From the NCBI GenBank assembly GCA_964617695.1, contig CAZTYW010000049.1:1-15363 (forward strand): 15,363 bases of DNA, written 5' to 3'. Position numbers and translations under genes: made by a program. Below the pieces are notes generated by a model. The model was not told where the DNA came from and did no database searches. It was given only the letters and a program-made list of their open reading frames with translations. This document shows, piece after piece, positions 7,854-15,363 of the stretch. The stretch is from CAZTYW01 sp964617695 (lineage in GTDB: Bacteria > Chloroflexota > Dehalococcoidia > UBA2247 > RBG-13-53-26). Numbering within the stretch: position 1 is the stretch's first letter; each line of letters starts with the position of its first letter.

Positions 7854-9683
7854 CTAGTCATCAAACTTCTTTTCCGTTTCGGGCGCGGGATTGCCGTCTT
7901 CGTCCCAACCGCGCTTCTGATAGTAGAGTGATAGAAGACTGTTGAAGTACTCGCGGTCGATCACCCTGCCCGCCATCGGACCCGTGAGCGGAGGCTTGGC
8001 CCAGACCTTGTAGGGAAGGCTGTCATCCTTGCGACCCGCCCCAAGACGGGCATTTATCAGCCGCGTCAGGTCGTAAACGTCATTTGAGCGCTCCAGAAGC
8101 TCGTCGAGAGAGGCTTCCTTTCCGGTCACACACCTGTAGAAGTTCTGGTAGTGCAGTTCACTCAGCCCCAGTTCCACCCAGGGCAGGCGGCAGACGCCGA
8201 GCATGTCAAATAGCGGACGCACTTTCTGGTGGTAGATTACAATGCCGACCTTCTCCTCGTCCGACCAGCTCTGGCCCTGTTCGACCTCCCTGGCGACGGT
8301 CCAGGCCCGTGTGTGGTGCGCGCCTATATCCGAGGTAGCGTAGGCAAGGCCCATCGTAACGCTGGGCCGGCTGTCGTATGCCGACTGCTCCAGGCCCTTG
8401 ACGTGAAGGATGACCCTGTCCATTTCGGGCCACTTCTGGATGATGCGTCTCGCCCCGTCTGCCAGGATGTCGCCGATCCCCTGACGATGAGCGATCTTGT
8501 GTATCAGTCCCAGTATGGCGTCCTCGTCACCCCAGGTGATTTCCGCACCATCGAGGTCGGAGAGGGACACTATTCCCGTCTCGTACCCCTCTATGATGGC
8601 TCCAATGATTCCACCGGCGGAGATTGTATCTATGCCGAGCTCGTCACACAGCCGGTTGGCGGAAAGCACCGCAGCGAAATCGTCTATCCCCACGTTGGAC
8701 CCCAGCATGGCGCAGGACTCATACTCCGGGCCCTCGACCACCGTACCCGCGTATTTCCCATTCTTCACCAGACAGATGTTGCCGCAGCACATGGGACAGC
8801 AGAAACAGGCGCTGTCTCCTATCTTGTAGCCGGCCAGCATGGTGGCCCCGTTGATCTGGTGGGCCTTGGCAAAGACGCTGTCCTTGAAATTGTACGTGGG
8901 CAGGATTCCCTTGTCGTTGGCGTATTCGATGACGTTCATCAGGCCTTCCTGCTGCCACATCTTGAAGTACTTGTGTTCTCGCATGTAGCTGCAGGCCCTG
9001 TCGTTCTCCGCCATGAGCCCGGGCAGGTCATATACCGGGATATCCCTGTCTCCCCGCACCGCGATGGCCTTGAGGTTCTTGGATCCCATAACCGCGCCTA
9101 TGCCCGTCCTGCCGGCATTGCGGCTCCAGTCACCGTTGACACAGGCGAATCTCACCATGTTCTCACCGCCTATGCCGATGGTAGCTACGTGCACTTCATG
9201 GGTACCCAGCCGCTCCTTGATCATCCCCTCCGCTTCGAGGCAGCTTCTCCCTTTCAGTTCGGGCATGGCGAGGACGGCTGTTTCTCCATTGTCGATGAAG
9301 ATGACGGACAGTTCCGGTGCCCTGCCGGTGATGGATAGCAGGTCGATTCCTGCCTGTCTGAATTCGACCCCGAAGGCGCCGCCCATGGACGAATCGCCAT
9401 AGAGACCGGTGAGAGGTGAAATGGCGACGAATGAGTTCTTTCCAGACGAAGGCACGCACGTCCCGGTCAGAGGGCCGGGTGCGACCACAAGAAGATTGTT
9501 CGGGCCGAGGGGGTCAATCTTGAAGTCATGCTTCTTCAGGTTGTCCCAGACGAGCTTGGCCCCGAAGCCGCGTCCCCCGATGTACTTTTCGATGAACGCG
9601 TCGGGCAGGTGGCGCCGCTCGACACTGCCGCTGGTAAGGTCTACGTGAAGGCCCTGCTTGAAGTATCCGCTCTTCGTGCTCAT
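7854..9683 (-). CDS. Aldehyde:ferredoxin oxidoreductase family catalytic subunit (W/Mo-pterin)
   Basis: A 609-residue member of the aldehyde ferredoxin oxidoreductase (AOR) family, which oxidises aldehydes to carboxylates using a bis-tungstopterin (or Mo) and one [4Fe-4S] cluster. The N-terminal domain has GGRGFGAKL (36-44). Later come GRTGIGAVMGSKNLKAI (191-207), a pterin-contact region, and VEGPEYES (316-323). Cluster ligands are Cys293, Cys296 and Cys300 in CFCCPMCC, plus Cys498 in DMLGVCRLPW. Extra cysteines at 295, 299 and 304 surround the cluster. The length matches the family. The start at 9683 is chosen over an upstream in-frame ATG (9872) for three reasons: MSTKSGYFKQG is the family N-terminus, AGGAAAGGAAGAG precedes it, and ATG overlaps the TGA of the FeS gene (ATGA coupling). 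The gene order ferredoxin-AOR resembles aorAB of aromatic degraders. No FAD subunit (aorC) is seen, so ferredoxin or another carrier may be the acceptor. A BamB-like or other AOR paralogue role cannot be excluded. Confidence 0.93.
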   Translation of the reverse strand: MSTKSGYFKQGLHVDLTSGSVERRHLPDAFIEKYIGGRGFGAKLVWDNLKKHDFKIDPLGPNNLLVVAPGPLTGTCVPSSGKNSFVAISPLTGLYGDSSMGGAFGVEFRQAGIDLLSITGRAPELSVIFIDNGETAVLAMPELKGRSCLEAEGMIKERLGTHEVHVATIGIGGENMVRFACVNGDWSRNAGRTGIGAVMGSKNLKAIAVRGDRDIPVYDLPGLMAENDRACSYMREHKYFKMWQQEGLMNVIEYANDKGILPTYNFKDSVFAKAHQINGATMLAGYKIGDSACFCCPMCCGNICLVKNGKYAGTVVEGPEYESCAMLGSNVGIDDFAAVLSANRLCDELGIDTISAGGIIGAIIEGYETGIVSLSDLDGAEITWGDEDAILGLIHKIAHRQGIGDILADGARRIIQKWPEMDRVILHVKGLEQSAYDSRPSVTMGLAYATSDIGAHHTRAWTVAREVEQGQSWSDEEKVGIVIYHQKVRPLFDMLGVCRLPWVELGLSELHYQNFYRCVTGKEASLDELLERSNDVYDLTRLINARLGAGRKDDSLPYKVWAKPPLTGPMAGRVIDREYFNSLLSLYYQKRGWDEDGNPAPETEKKFDD

Positions 9684-10213
9684 AGCTCTTCCTTTCCTAC
9701 CTCGGCATAGCGGATGGTCTTCTTCTCGCCCTGTTCGTAGAACTCGATTTCCTTCATTTCTGCGTAGCTCAGCACGTTGTTGAGGCGCTTGGACTCGCCC
9801 AGTGCTGCTGTAGGTATCAACCTCAGCGCCCCCTTGGGACATTTCTTGACGCACTCGGGGTCTCCCCCGCACATGTCACACTTGATAGGCAGTTCACAGT
9901 CATCGTGCGCATACATGGCGCCGAAAGGACAGACCTCCACGCACTTGTTGCAGGCAACGCAGCTTTCCCCGTCAAGCTGGACGACGCCGTCGAACCAGCG
10001 GAGGGCGTCAACCGGACACGCCTGTGCGCATGTGGGCATCCTGCACTGGCTGCAGACAATTGGCATTCTCATCACGGGGTGGGGGTACGTGATCATGACC
10101 CTGATGGCGGCTTTCTTGGGGTTGTTGACTCCGAAATGCCTGATGGCGCACACGAGTTCGCACGTGCGGCAGCCGGAGCATCGCTCAGCAATAACCGTCA
10201 GCTTCTTCGACAT
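9680..10213 (-). CDS. Four-cluster ferredoxin-like subunit of the aldehyde oxidoreductase
   Basis: A 177-residue polyferredoxin of the DmsB/HycB-like type, with four cysteine quartets: 12/15/18/22 (CSGCRTCELVC), 54/57/62/66 (CSQCRMPTCAQACP), 85/88/91/95 (CVACNKCVEVCP) and 112/115/121/125 (CDMCGGDPECVKKCP). Sixteen cysteines are enough for four [4Fe-4S] clusters; Cys106 is extra. It should wire electrons away from the tungsten site of the partner encoded downstream. I start it at the ATG 10213; a GTG one codon earlier (10216) is possible. GGAGG lies about 8 nt upstream of the ATG. The stop overlaps the start of the oxidoreductase by ATGA, so the two are co-translated. There is no signal peptide, so the complex is cytoplasmic. 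An extended -10 promoter lies just upstream. Confidence 0.93.
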   Translation of the reverse strand: MSKKLTVIAERCSGCRTCELVCAIRHFGVNNPKKAAIRVMITYPHPVMRMPIVCSQCRMPTCAQACPVDALRWFDGVVQLDGESCVACNKCVEVCPFGAMYAHDDCELPIKCDMCGGDPECVKKCPKGALRLIPTAALGESKRLNNVLSYAEMKEIEFYEQGEKKTIRYAEVGKEEL

Positions 10214-10281
10214 CACCTGGTCCTCCGTTGAGCTGGCAAACCGATTATTGTGGAAGGTTTGAACGGCGGTCGGCTTACGAG

Positions 10282-10290
10282 ATTATAGCA
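10282..10290 (-). promoter_or_regulatory. Extended -10 promoter for the FeS-AOR pair
   Basis: Reading leftward, TG-C-TATAAT (10290-10282) is a perfect -10 with the extended TG motif. The -35 region 17 bp upstream (GGGCTC) is poor, which is usual for extended -10 promoters. The start would be near 10276, about 60 nt before the ferredoxin start. It separates the FeS-AOR pair from the alcohol dehydrogenase upstream, so the pair can be expressed alone. Confidence 0.6.
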
Positions 10291-10381
10291 GAACCCGCCC
10301 GGCCGAGCCCAGATTTGGCAGCCAGCGAGTTGGACTGACTGGGAATGCCGACCGTATCGACGCGGTGCCACTGGATTGAGG

Positions 10382-11488
10382 CTACATAACGATGGCAGAC
10401 CTCGACACCAGGCCCTTTTCCTGGTCCTCGAAGGCCTGGTTGATCTCCTCCAGCGGATACGAGCGCGACAGAATCTTGTCGAAGGGGTACCTGTCTTTGG
10501 TGCGGCTGAGGAAGTCCAGGGCTTTCTTCAGTGTGTCACGCCCGTAGAAGACGACGTTGTAAACCGTCTTGGAGCCCATCACCAGTTGGGCCGGGTCAAG
10601 CTCGAAGGTCTTTCCCGGGCTGACGTTGCCTATTTCCAGGAAGCGCCCACCGCTGCCCAGCATGTTCAAGCCCTCGTTGATGACCTCCGGGAAGCCCACC
10701 AGTTCCGCTACCACCTCCGCCCCCCGGTATCCGGTCAGTTCCAGCACCCGCTGCACCCTCTCTTCGGGAGTCCTGCATTCGTTCATGTCGATCAACTCGT
10801 CGGCGCCAAAGGCTTTGGCCAACTCCAGGCGCTGAGCGATCCCATCGATGACGATTACCCTGCCGGCCCCCATCTCCCTGGCCACCGCGGTGGCATTGAT
10901 GCCCAGTCCACCGGCTCCCTGGATGACTACGGTCTCGCCGAGACCCAGCTTCACCTTTTCCAGGCCGTAGATGACCTCAGACAGGGCGCAGTTGGCCGGG
11001 GCCACCAGATCATCGGTCAAATCATCGGGGACCTTGAAGACAGTGTGGTTGGGTTGGAGGTAGTAGTAGTCGGCGTAGGCCCCAACGAAGTGGGGTGGTG
11101 GCTCACAAGACTTGAGGTACAGCAGGTTCATGGGGCAGGCTGCATGCTCACCCCTCAAACACGCCGGGCACCGTCCGCAAGAGTAGAAGTAGGGGTACAC
11201 CACCCGGTCGCCCACGGCCAGTGGCTGGCCTGCCGAGTCGGTGGAGATACCCTGCCCCAGCTTGTCCACTCTACCTGTCATCTCGTGGCCCATAATTGTC
11301 GGCAGCTCTGCTCCGAGGCTGACCAGGTCAATGTCACCTCGCCACATGTGGAGGTCTGAGCCACATATGTTGGCCATGGTGACTTTGATGAGGATGGCAC
11401 CCGGCTCGGGCTCGGGCACCGGATACTCCTTGATCTCCATGGGCTGGCCCAGGCCTGTGTAAACTGCCGCTCTACCTTCTTGCGCCAT
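10382..11488 (-). CDS. Zinc-dependent medium-chain alcohol dehydrogenase
   Basis: A 368-residue zinc MDR dehydrogenase that interconverts an alcohol and an aldehyde or ketone with NAD(H). Catalytic zinc ligands are Cys42 (NICGSDLH) and His68/Glu69 (MGHEMTG), with Cys167 as the likely third site. The structural zinc is held by Cys104, Cys107, Cys110 and Cys118 (CGRCPACLRGEHAAC). The Rossmann loop is GAGGLG at 191-196, and Asp215 in VIVIDG favours NAD over NADP. Overall it resembles threonine/sorbitol/benzyl-alcohol dehydrogenase-type MDRs, but the substrate is not assignable. The start at 11488 is preferred over the upstream frame opening at 11566 because a perfect AGGAGG lies 6 nt before this ATG and the family N-terminus begins here. 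It lies upstream of the FeS-AOR pair on the same strand. A joint role, alcohol to aldehyde to acid, is inference. Confidence 0.92.
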   Translation of the reverse strand: MAQEGRAAVYTGLGQPMEIKEYPVPEPEPGAILIKVTMANICGSDLHMWRGDIDLVSLGAELPTIMGHEMTGRVDKLGQGISTDSAGQPLAVGDRVVYPYFYSCGRCPACLRGEHAACPMNLLYLKSCEPPPHFVGAYADYYYLQPNHTVFKVPDDLTDDLVAPANCALSEVIYGLEKVKLGLGETVVIQGAGGLGINATAVAREMGAGRVIVIDGIAQRLELAKAFGADELIDMNECRTPEERVQRVLELTGYRGAEVVAELVGFPEVINEGLNMLGSGGRFLEIGNVSPGKTFELDPAQLVMGSKTVYNVVFYGRDTLKKALDFLSRTKDRYPFDKILSRSYPLEEINQAFEDQEKGLVSRSAIVM

Positions 11489-11516
11489 TCGTAACCTCCT
11501 GCAGTTGCTGCGTATG

Positions 11517-11533
11517 TTTATAGTGTAGACACT
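11517..11533 (-). promoter_or_regulatory. Likely -10 and overlapping inverted repeat upstream of the alcohol dehydrogenase
   Basis: Reading leftward, TATAAA (11522-11517) lies about 29 nt before the start codon and could be the -10; no good -35 is seen. A perfect inverted repeat, AGTGT-AG-ACACT (11522-11533), overlaps its upstream edge. A repressor bound there would block transcription. The regulator is unknown. Confidence 0.4.
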
Positions 11534-11639
11534 CTGACCCTGGGTTTCCAGTTCGGCGATCAGCATCCAGCGGTATTGTGGCGAGGGAAGAGTCCGGGGG
11601 TGGGCGGAAGGACTACCGTGGCTACCGGTTTCGGCCCGG

Positions 11640-14600
11640 TCAATCGAGCTTGAATCGCATCCCGTGGATCTTCGGGGCGGCCTCAGCTCCAGAGGTTGAA
11701 AGCAGCGGCGCCATTTCGATGGCCCGAGGGCTAAAACGCCTCAGCATGGGCGACAGTAGCACAATGAGTATTACCACCACGGGCGCCAGGAACGATAGCC
11801 ACTCCATATCCGGGCTTACCCACCAGGGTCGCTCCTGTCCCTGCAGAATTTCCGTATTGAGACCGATCACCGGGAGGGCTACATAGGTGAGGAGGAGCAG
11901 GATCAGAAGGCTTCCCAGAACGCGTCTTGACCAGCCGCTCAGACCACCATCCTCGAACCACCAGGTGAGCCACATAATGGGATAGTCCCGTCTCCGCAAT
12001 CGCTGCAGTTGCCTCCGGTATCGCCGCTTGCTCCCCCTGGAGGTCTGGCCTTTGGCGCGCGCTACCAGGTCTGCTGCTCTTTCCAGCGCCTGTTCTGCCT
12101 CCGCGAATCTCTGAAGACGCACCAGGGCCACGGCTTTGTTAAACGCAAACGTGTGCTGGCTCTGCCTTTGAATCACCTCCTCGAAGAACTGCACGGCATC
12201 CTCATAGCGGCCCAGAGCAATCAGCGTCGCCCCCTTGGTGTTGAGGAACGACAGGTTGTCACCATCGTAGGACAGCGCCCTCTCCACAGCCTGCAGCGCC
12301 TGGTCGTTCAAGCCCAGGTGGTATGATGCCTGCGCTTTGAGCTGCCAGGCATGTGCGTCATCCGGGTTCAGGTTGACCACCGTGTCCGAGGCCTTAAGCG
12401 CTTCCTGGTGTTTCCCCAGTTGAAGCAGAGTGGTGCCTTTACCGAGCCACGAGCCGGGGTTCCACGGGTCGAGGTCGATAGCCGTCTGGAATGCTTTCAG
12501 AGCCCCGTAGGGCCTGTCGAGCGCTTGCAGAACGGCACCCCTGTTGTGCCAGGCCGAGGCATGACGGGGCTGAAATCTGGTTGCCTTTTCGAATGCCCTG
12601 AGCGCCTCCTGTCGTCTGTCCATACCGTGCAGGGCCACGCCCCTGTTGTACCAGGCATCGGCGTCACCGGGCTGGGTCTCGGTGGCCCTGCTGAGGACGC
12701 CAAGGGCCTCTCGGTTCCTGCCCAGGAGGTGGAGGGTGACGCCTTTGTTGATCCAGGCCGTCGCGCTGGCTTGATCGAGTTCAATGGCCTTGTCAAGGAC
12801 CTCCTGTCCTTCTCCGCATCTGCCCTGAATGGCAAGCATTGTACCCTTGCCCCGCCAGGTGGCTGCGTTGTTCGGGTCGAGATCGGTAGCCGAGTCGAAA
12901 GTCTCCAACGCCTCCTCATCCCGTCCGAGTCTGGCCAGGGCCCAGCCCTTGCCCAGCCAGGCGTCAACATTCTCTGCATCCAGAGAGATCGCCTTATCGA
13001 ACGCCTCCAATGCTTCTTCGTACCTCTCCCCGTCATGGAGGGCAACACCCTTGTCAATCCAGGCTGCCTGACTGGTCGGCTCCAGGTCGATGGCTTTGTC
13101 CAGGATAGCCACTGCCTCCTGGTAACGCCCGACACTGCGCAGAGCAATGCCCTTGCCACGCCAGGCATCTGCGTTCCGCGGGTTGAGATCGATCGTCCGG
13201 TTGAATGCCTCGGCTGCCTCCGTGTGCCTGCCCAGTCTGGCCAGCGTCAGGCCCTTGCCAATCCAGGCGTCCACGCTCTTTGGGTCGAGATCAATCGCCC
13301 TTTGAAAGGCCTCCACCGCCTCCGTGTCCCTCTGCATCCTGCCAAGGAGCAGGCCCTTGTGATACCATGCATCAGCATTGCCGGGCTCGAGACGGATGGC
13401 CCTGTCGAAGGCCTCCAGGGCCTCCTGCCGTTTTCCCTGTCCATGGAGGGACAAGCCCCTGTGGTACCAGGCGGCTGCATTGTCTGGCTCGGCTTCGATC
13501 GTCCTGTCGAAGGCGTCCAGTGCCTCCTCATCCCGTCCGAGTCTTGCCAGGGCCAGCCCCTTGCCCTGCCAGGCGGCAGCACTCCCTGGGTCAAGACCGA
13601 TGGTCTTATCGAAGGCGTGGAGGGCTGCCTGGTGCTTGCCGCGACTGTGAAGGGTTATGCCCTTGCCGCGCCAGGCGGCAGCATTGCCGGGGTCAAGCTC
13701 GACGGCTCTGTCGAAGGCCTGCAGGGCCTCCTGATGGCGCCCGAGCCTCTGAAGGGCCGAGCCCTTGCCCTGCCAGGCAGCGGCGTTTCTTGGGTCGAGA
13801 TTGACGGTCCTGTCGAAGGCGTCCAGTGCCTCCGGGTACATTCCCAATCTGGCAAAGGCTATGCCCTTGTTGTACCAGGCGACTGCGTTGTCTGGATCAA
13901 CGCCGGTTGTCTCATCGAAGGCCTTGGCTGCGTCGTGATGGCGCCCGAGCCTCTGAAGCACGGAGCCTCTGCCCTGCAAGGCGGTTGCATCCCCTGGTCG
14001 GAGCTTGAGCGCCTCATCGAAGGCCTTGAGCGCCTGCCGGTAGGTTCCCAGGCGGTAAAGAGCCATGCCCTTGCCAATCCAGGCATCCACGTTCTCTGGC
14101 TCGAGACTCAGCGCCCTGTCAAAGGCCTCCACCGCCTCCTCTTCCCTGCCCTTGGCAAGCGTCAGGCCCTTCTTGTACCAGGCCGCGGCGTTGCCTGGAT
14201 TGAGATTGATCGTCTTGTCGAAGGCCTCCAGTGCCTCTTCGTTTCTGCCCAGGGCGGCAAGCGCCGTCCCCCTGCCCTGCCAGGCGCGCTCATTGTTCGG
14301 CTGGAGATCGATGGTCTTGACGAACGCCTGCAATGCTTCCTGGTCCTGCCCCAGTGCCTCAAGGGAGGCACCCATGTTGCACCAGGCATCCGCATTCTCC
14401 GGCTGGACACTGGTGGCCTTATCAAAGTCCCGCACTGCCTCCTGGTGTCTTCCCGTCCTGGCAAGCGCCAGTCCCCTGTTGTAGCGGACGGCTGCGTTGT
14501 CTGGCTGAAGGCGGACCGCCTTATCGAGAGCCTCCAGTGCTTCCTGGTGCCTTCCCATTCTGATAAGGGCGAGGCCCTTGTTGTACCAGGCGGCCGGATT

Positions 14601-15260
14601 CTTTCCGTCGAGTTCAATGGCTCTGTCGAGAGCCTGCAGTGCCTCGGGATAACGTCTCAGTCTCAGAAGTGCGGTGCCCTTGCCCTGCCAGGCGGCGGAA
14701 TTGGTTGGCTGAAACTCAATGGCCTTGTCGAAAGCGTCGAGCGCCTCCTGGTACCGTCCCAGCCTCCAGAGCGCGGTGCCCTTGCCCTGCCAGGCGGCTG
14801 GATTCTCAGATTGAAGAATGAGGGCCTTGTCGAAAACGCTCAGCGCTTCCTGGTGTCTCTCCAGTCTGGCCAGGGCCAGACCCCTGTTGTACCACGCGGC
14901 CGGGTTGTTGGGGTCGAACTCTATCGTCCTATCGAAGGCTTCCAGCGCTTCCTGGTGTCTCTCCAATCTGGCCAGGACCAGGCCCCTGTTGTACCAGGTG
15001 GCCGAGTTGTTGGGGTCGAGCTCTATCGTCTTGTCGAAGGCGATCAGCGCTTCCCGGTACCGTCCCAGCCTCCAGAGAGCTGCCCCCTTACCCTGCCAGG
15101 CGGCCGGGTTCTTCAGGTCGAGTTCTATCGTCTTGTCGAAGGCTTCCAGCGCTTCCTGGTACCGTCCCAATCTGGCCAGGGCCAGACCCCTGTCGTACCA
15201 GGCGGCTGCAGTCTTTGGGTCGAGGTCTATAGCTCTATCGTGGGCATCCAGCGCTTCCAC
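11640..15260 (-). CDS. Giant TPR-repeat protein with C-terminal membrane helices
   Basis: A 1206-residue protein made almost wholly of tetratricopeptide repeats. By eye, one half-repeat (1-17) is followed by about 31 consecutive 34-residue units to residue 1071. Most read AAWxxKGxALxRLGRxxEALEAFDKAIxLDPxNA. Two subtypes, AAWQGKG and AAWYNRG, are mixed along the array. One unit (LTLAKGREEEAVEAF) is one residue short. A basic linker (KRRYRRQLQRLRRR) leads to two membrane helices, about 1114-1134 and 1154-1173, and a cytoplasmic tail of about 30 residues. The positive-inside rule places the TPR solenoid in the cytoplasm, tethered to the membrane as a protein-binding scaffold. Partners are unknown. 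The GTG at 15260 follows AGAGGG at about 7 nt. An in-frame TAG (15284-15282) prevents extension, yet TPR-like sequence already begins a few codons upstream, so the real N-terminus is doubtful. Confidence 0.88.
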   Translation of the reverse strand: MEALDAHDRAIDLDPKTAAAWYDRGLALARLGRYQEALEAFDKTIELDLKNPAAWQGKGAALWRLGRYREALIAFDKTIELDPNNSATWYNRGLVLARLERHQEALEAFDRTIEFDPNNPAAWYNRGLALARLERHQEALSVFDKALILQSENPAAWQGKGTALWRLGRYQEALDAFDKAIEFQPTNSAAWQGKGTALLRLRRYPEALQALDRAIELDGKNPAAWYNKGLALIRMGRHQEALEALDKAVRLQPDNAAVRYNRGLALARTGRHQEAVRDFDKATSVQPENADAWCNMGASLEALGQDQEALQAFVKTIDLQPNNERAWQGRGTALAALGRNEEALEAFDKTINLNPGNAAAWYKKGLTLAKGREEEAVEAFDRALSLEPENVDAWIGKGMALYRLGTYRQALKAFDEALKLRPGDATALQGRGSVLQRLGRHHDAAKAFDETTGVDPDNAVAWYNKGIAFARLGMYPEALDAFDRTVNLDPRNAAAWQGKGSALQRLGRHQEALQAFDRAVELDPGNAAAWRGKGITLHSRGKHQAALHAFDKTIGLDPGSAAAWQGKGLALARLGRDEEALDAFDRTIEAEPDNAAAWYHRGLSLHGQGKRQEALEAFDRAIRLEPGNADAWYHKGLLLGRMQRDTEAVEAFQRAIDLDPKSVDAWIGKGLTLARLGRHTEAAEAFNRTIDLNPRNADAWRGKGIALRSVGRYQEAVAILDKAIDLEPTSQAAWIDKGVALHDGERYEEALEAFDKAISLDAENVDAWLGKGWALARLGRDEEALETFDSATDLDPNNAATWRGKGTMLAIQGRCGEGQEVLDKAIELDQASATAWINKGVTLHLLGRNREALGVLSRATETQPGDADAWYNRGVALHGMDRRQEALRAFEKATRFQPRHASAWHNRGAVLQALDRPYGALKAFQTAIDLDPWNPGSWLGKGTTLLQLGKHQEALKASDTVVNLNPDDAHAWQLKAQASYHLGLNDQALQAVERALSYDGDNLSFLNTKGATLIALGRYEDAVQFFEEVIQRQSQHTFAFNKAVALVRLQRFAEAEQALERAADLVARAKGQTSRGSKRRYRRQLQRLRRRDYPIMWLTWWFEDGGLSGWSRRVLGSLLILLLLTYVALPVIGLNTEILQGQERPWWVSPDMEWLSFLAPVVVILIVLLSPMLRRFSPRAIEMAPLLSTSGAEAAPKIHGMRFKLD
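12048..15260 (-). repeat. Tandem 102-bp repeat array encoding the TPR solenoid
   Basis: About 31 head-to-tail units of 102 bp (one of 99 bp), one per 34-residue TPR. Divergence varies along the array. The units at 14841-14942 and 14943-15044 are about 90% identical by eye, so they are a recent duplication near the N-terminal end. The units nearest 12048 have diverged most. The repeat keeps a nearly 3-kb open frame on the opposite strand, which is a by-product. Confidence 0.9.
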
Positions 15261-15277
15261 GCGCTTCCCTCTTCTGA

Positions 15278-15328
15278 TTACCTATCAACCGCCTCCCAAA
15301 GGACTTGTTCAACCTGTCTTTCGTTCAT
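15278..15328 (-). other. Short upstream ORF, possibly the displaced N-terminus of the TPR protein
   Basis: An ATG at 15328 opens a 16-codon frame (MNERQVEQVLWEAVDR) ending at TAA (15280-15278), with no Shine-Dalgarno site. Gaining one base in the AGG before the stop would join it to the TPR frame and give VDR-VIRRGKRVEALDAHDRAI, a plausible helix running into the first TPR. It may be the true start broken by a one-base deletion or assembly error, a site of frameshifting, or a chance short ORF. Confidence 0.3.
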
Positions 15329-15337
15329 ACCGCTGAT

Positions 15338-15346
15338 ATTCTAACA
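15338..15346 (-). promoter_or_regulatory. Extended -10 candidate upstream of the TPR gene
   Basis: Reading leftward, TG-T-TAGAAT (15346-15338) matches an extended -10 with five of six hexamer positions. The -35 would fall at or beyond the window edge. A start near 15331 would make the ATG at 15328 almost leaderless, and would leave about 70 nt before the GTG at 15260. Confidence 0.35.
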
Positions 15347-15363
15347 CATCGCTACAAGGGGTG

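Noticed and set aside
8229..9338. Plus-strand open frame of 369 codons inside the aldehyde oxidoreductase gene
   Set aside because: It is antisense to clear family motifs and has no recognisable domain or ribosome site. It is a high-GC shadow frame.
10376..11359. Plus-strand open frame of 327 codons opposite the alcohol dehydrogenase
   Set aside because: Antisense to a gene with all zinc and NAD motifs. It is a shadow frame.
12048..15260. CRISPR-like or satellite interpretation of the repeat array
   Set aside because: The 102-bp units have no spacers, keep one reading frame and encode TPRs throughout.
12351..15344. Plus-strand open frame of 997 codons opposite the TPR gene
   Set aside because: It is itself a 34-residue repeat because it mirrors the 102-bp array. 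Its sequence matches no fold I know, and the minus strand shows textbook TPRs. It stays open because all units share the same codon pattern.

Overview
This is a GC-rich bacterial window with no RNA genes, insertion sequences or CRISPR array that I can see. It carries eight well-supported genes. The mix is an FeS/tungsten-type aldehyde oxidoreductase pair, a zinc alcohol dehydrogenase, a TM1586-type nitroreductase, a soluble multi-PAS histidine kinase and a very long TPR protein. This would fit an uncultured, probably anaerobic bacterium such as a Dehalococcoidia-like Chloroflexota. The taxonomic guess is inference only; no marker gene is present. The initiation signals are ordinary bacterial Shine-Dalgarno sites and sigma70-like promoters.

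Layout, left to right. Position 1-13 probably holds the first codons of a leftward gene that leaves the window. An amidase-signature hydrolase resembling 6-aminohexanoate cyclic-dimer hydrolase (NylA) runs rightward (270-1730). A strong promoter (1801-1828) then precedes a leader of about 240 nt that can fold into four consecutive hairpins. The leader leads into a 1042-residue cytoplasmic sensor histidine kinase with five PAS domains and one GAF-like domain (2078-5206). No response regulator is next to it. A convergent SDR-family dehydrogenase follows (5277-6065, minus). Next come about 500 bp without a convincing gene, a 62-residue two-helix membrane protein (6560-6748, minus), and a divergent FMN nitroreductase (6982-7782, plus). 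Three helically phased TTAAG boxes lie between those last two genes.

From 7854 to the right edge everything reads leftward. In transcription order there is a giant TPR protein of about 31 repeats ending in two membrane helices (15260-11640), then a zinc alcohol dehydrogenase (11488-10382). After an internal extended -10 promoter come a four-cluster ferredoxin-like subunit (10213-9680) and an aldehyde:ferredoxin oxidoreductase catalytic subunit (9683-7854). The last two overlap by ATGA and surely form one complex. With the alcohol dehydrogenase they suggest a route from alcohol to aldehyde to acid, delivering low-potential electrons to FeS carriers.

The most interesting unexplained structures are the multi-hairpin leader of the kinase, the phased TTAAG operator, the TPR array with recent repeat duplication, and the broken-looking N-terminus of the TPR gene. 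At that N-terminus a 16-codon ORF reads into the TPR frame only if one base is gained.
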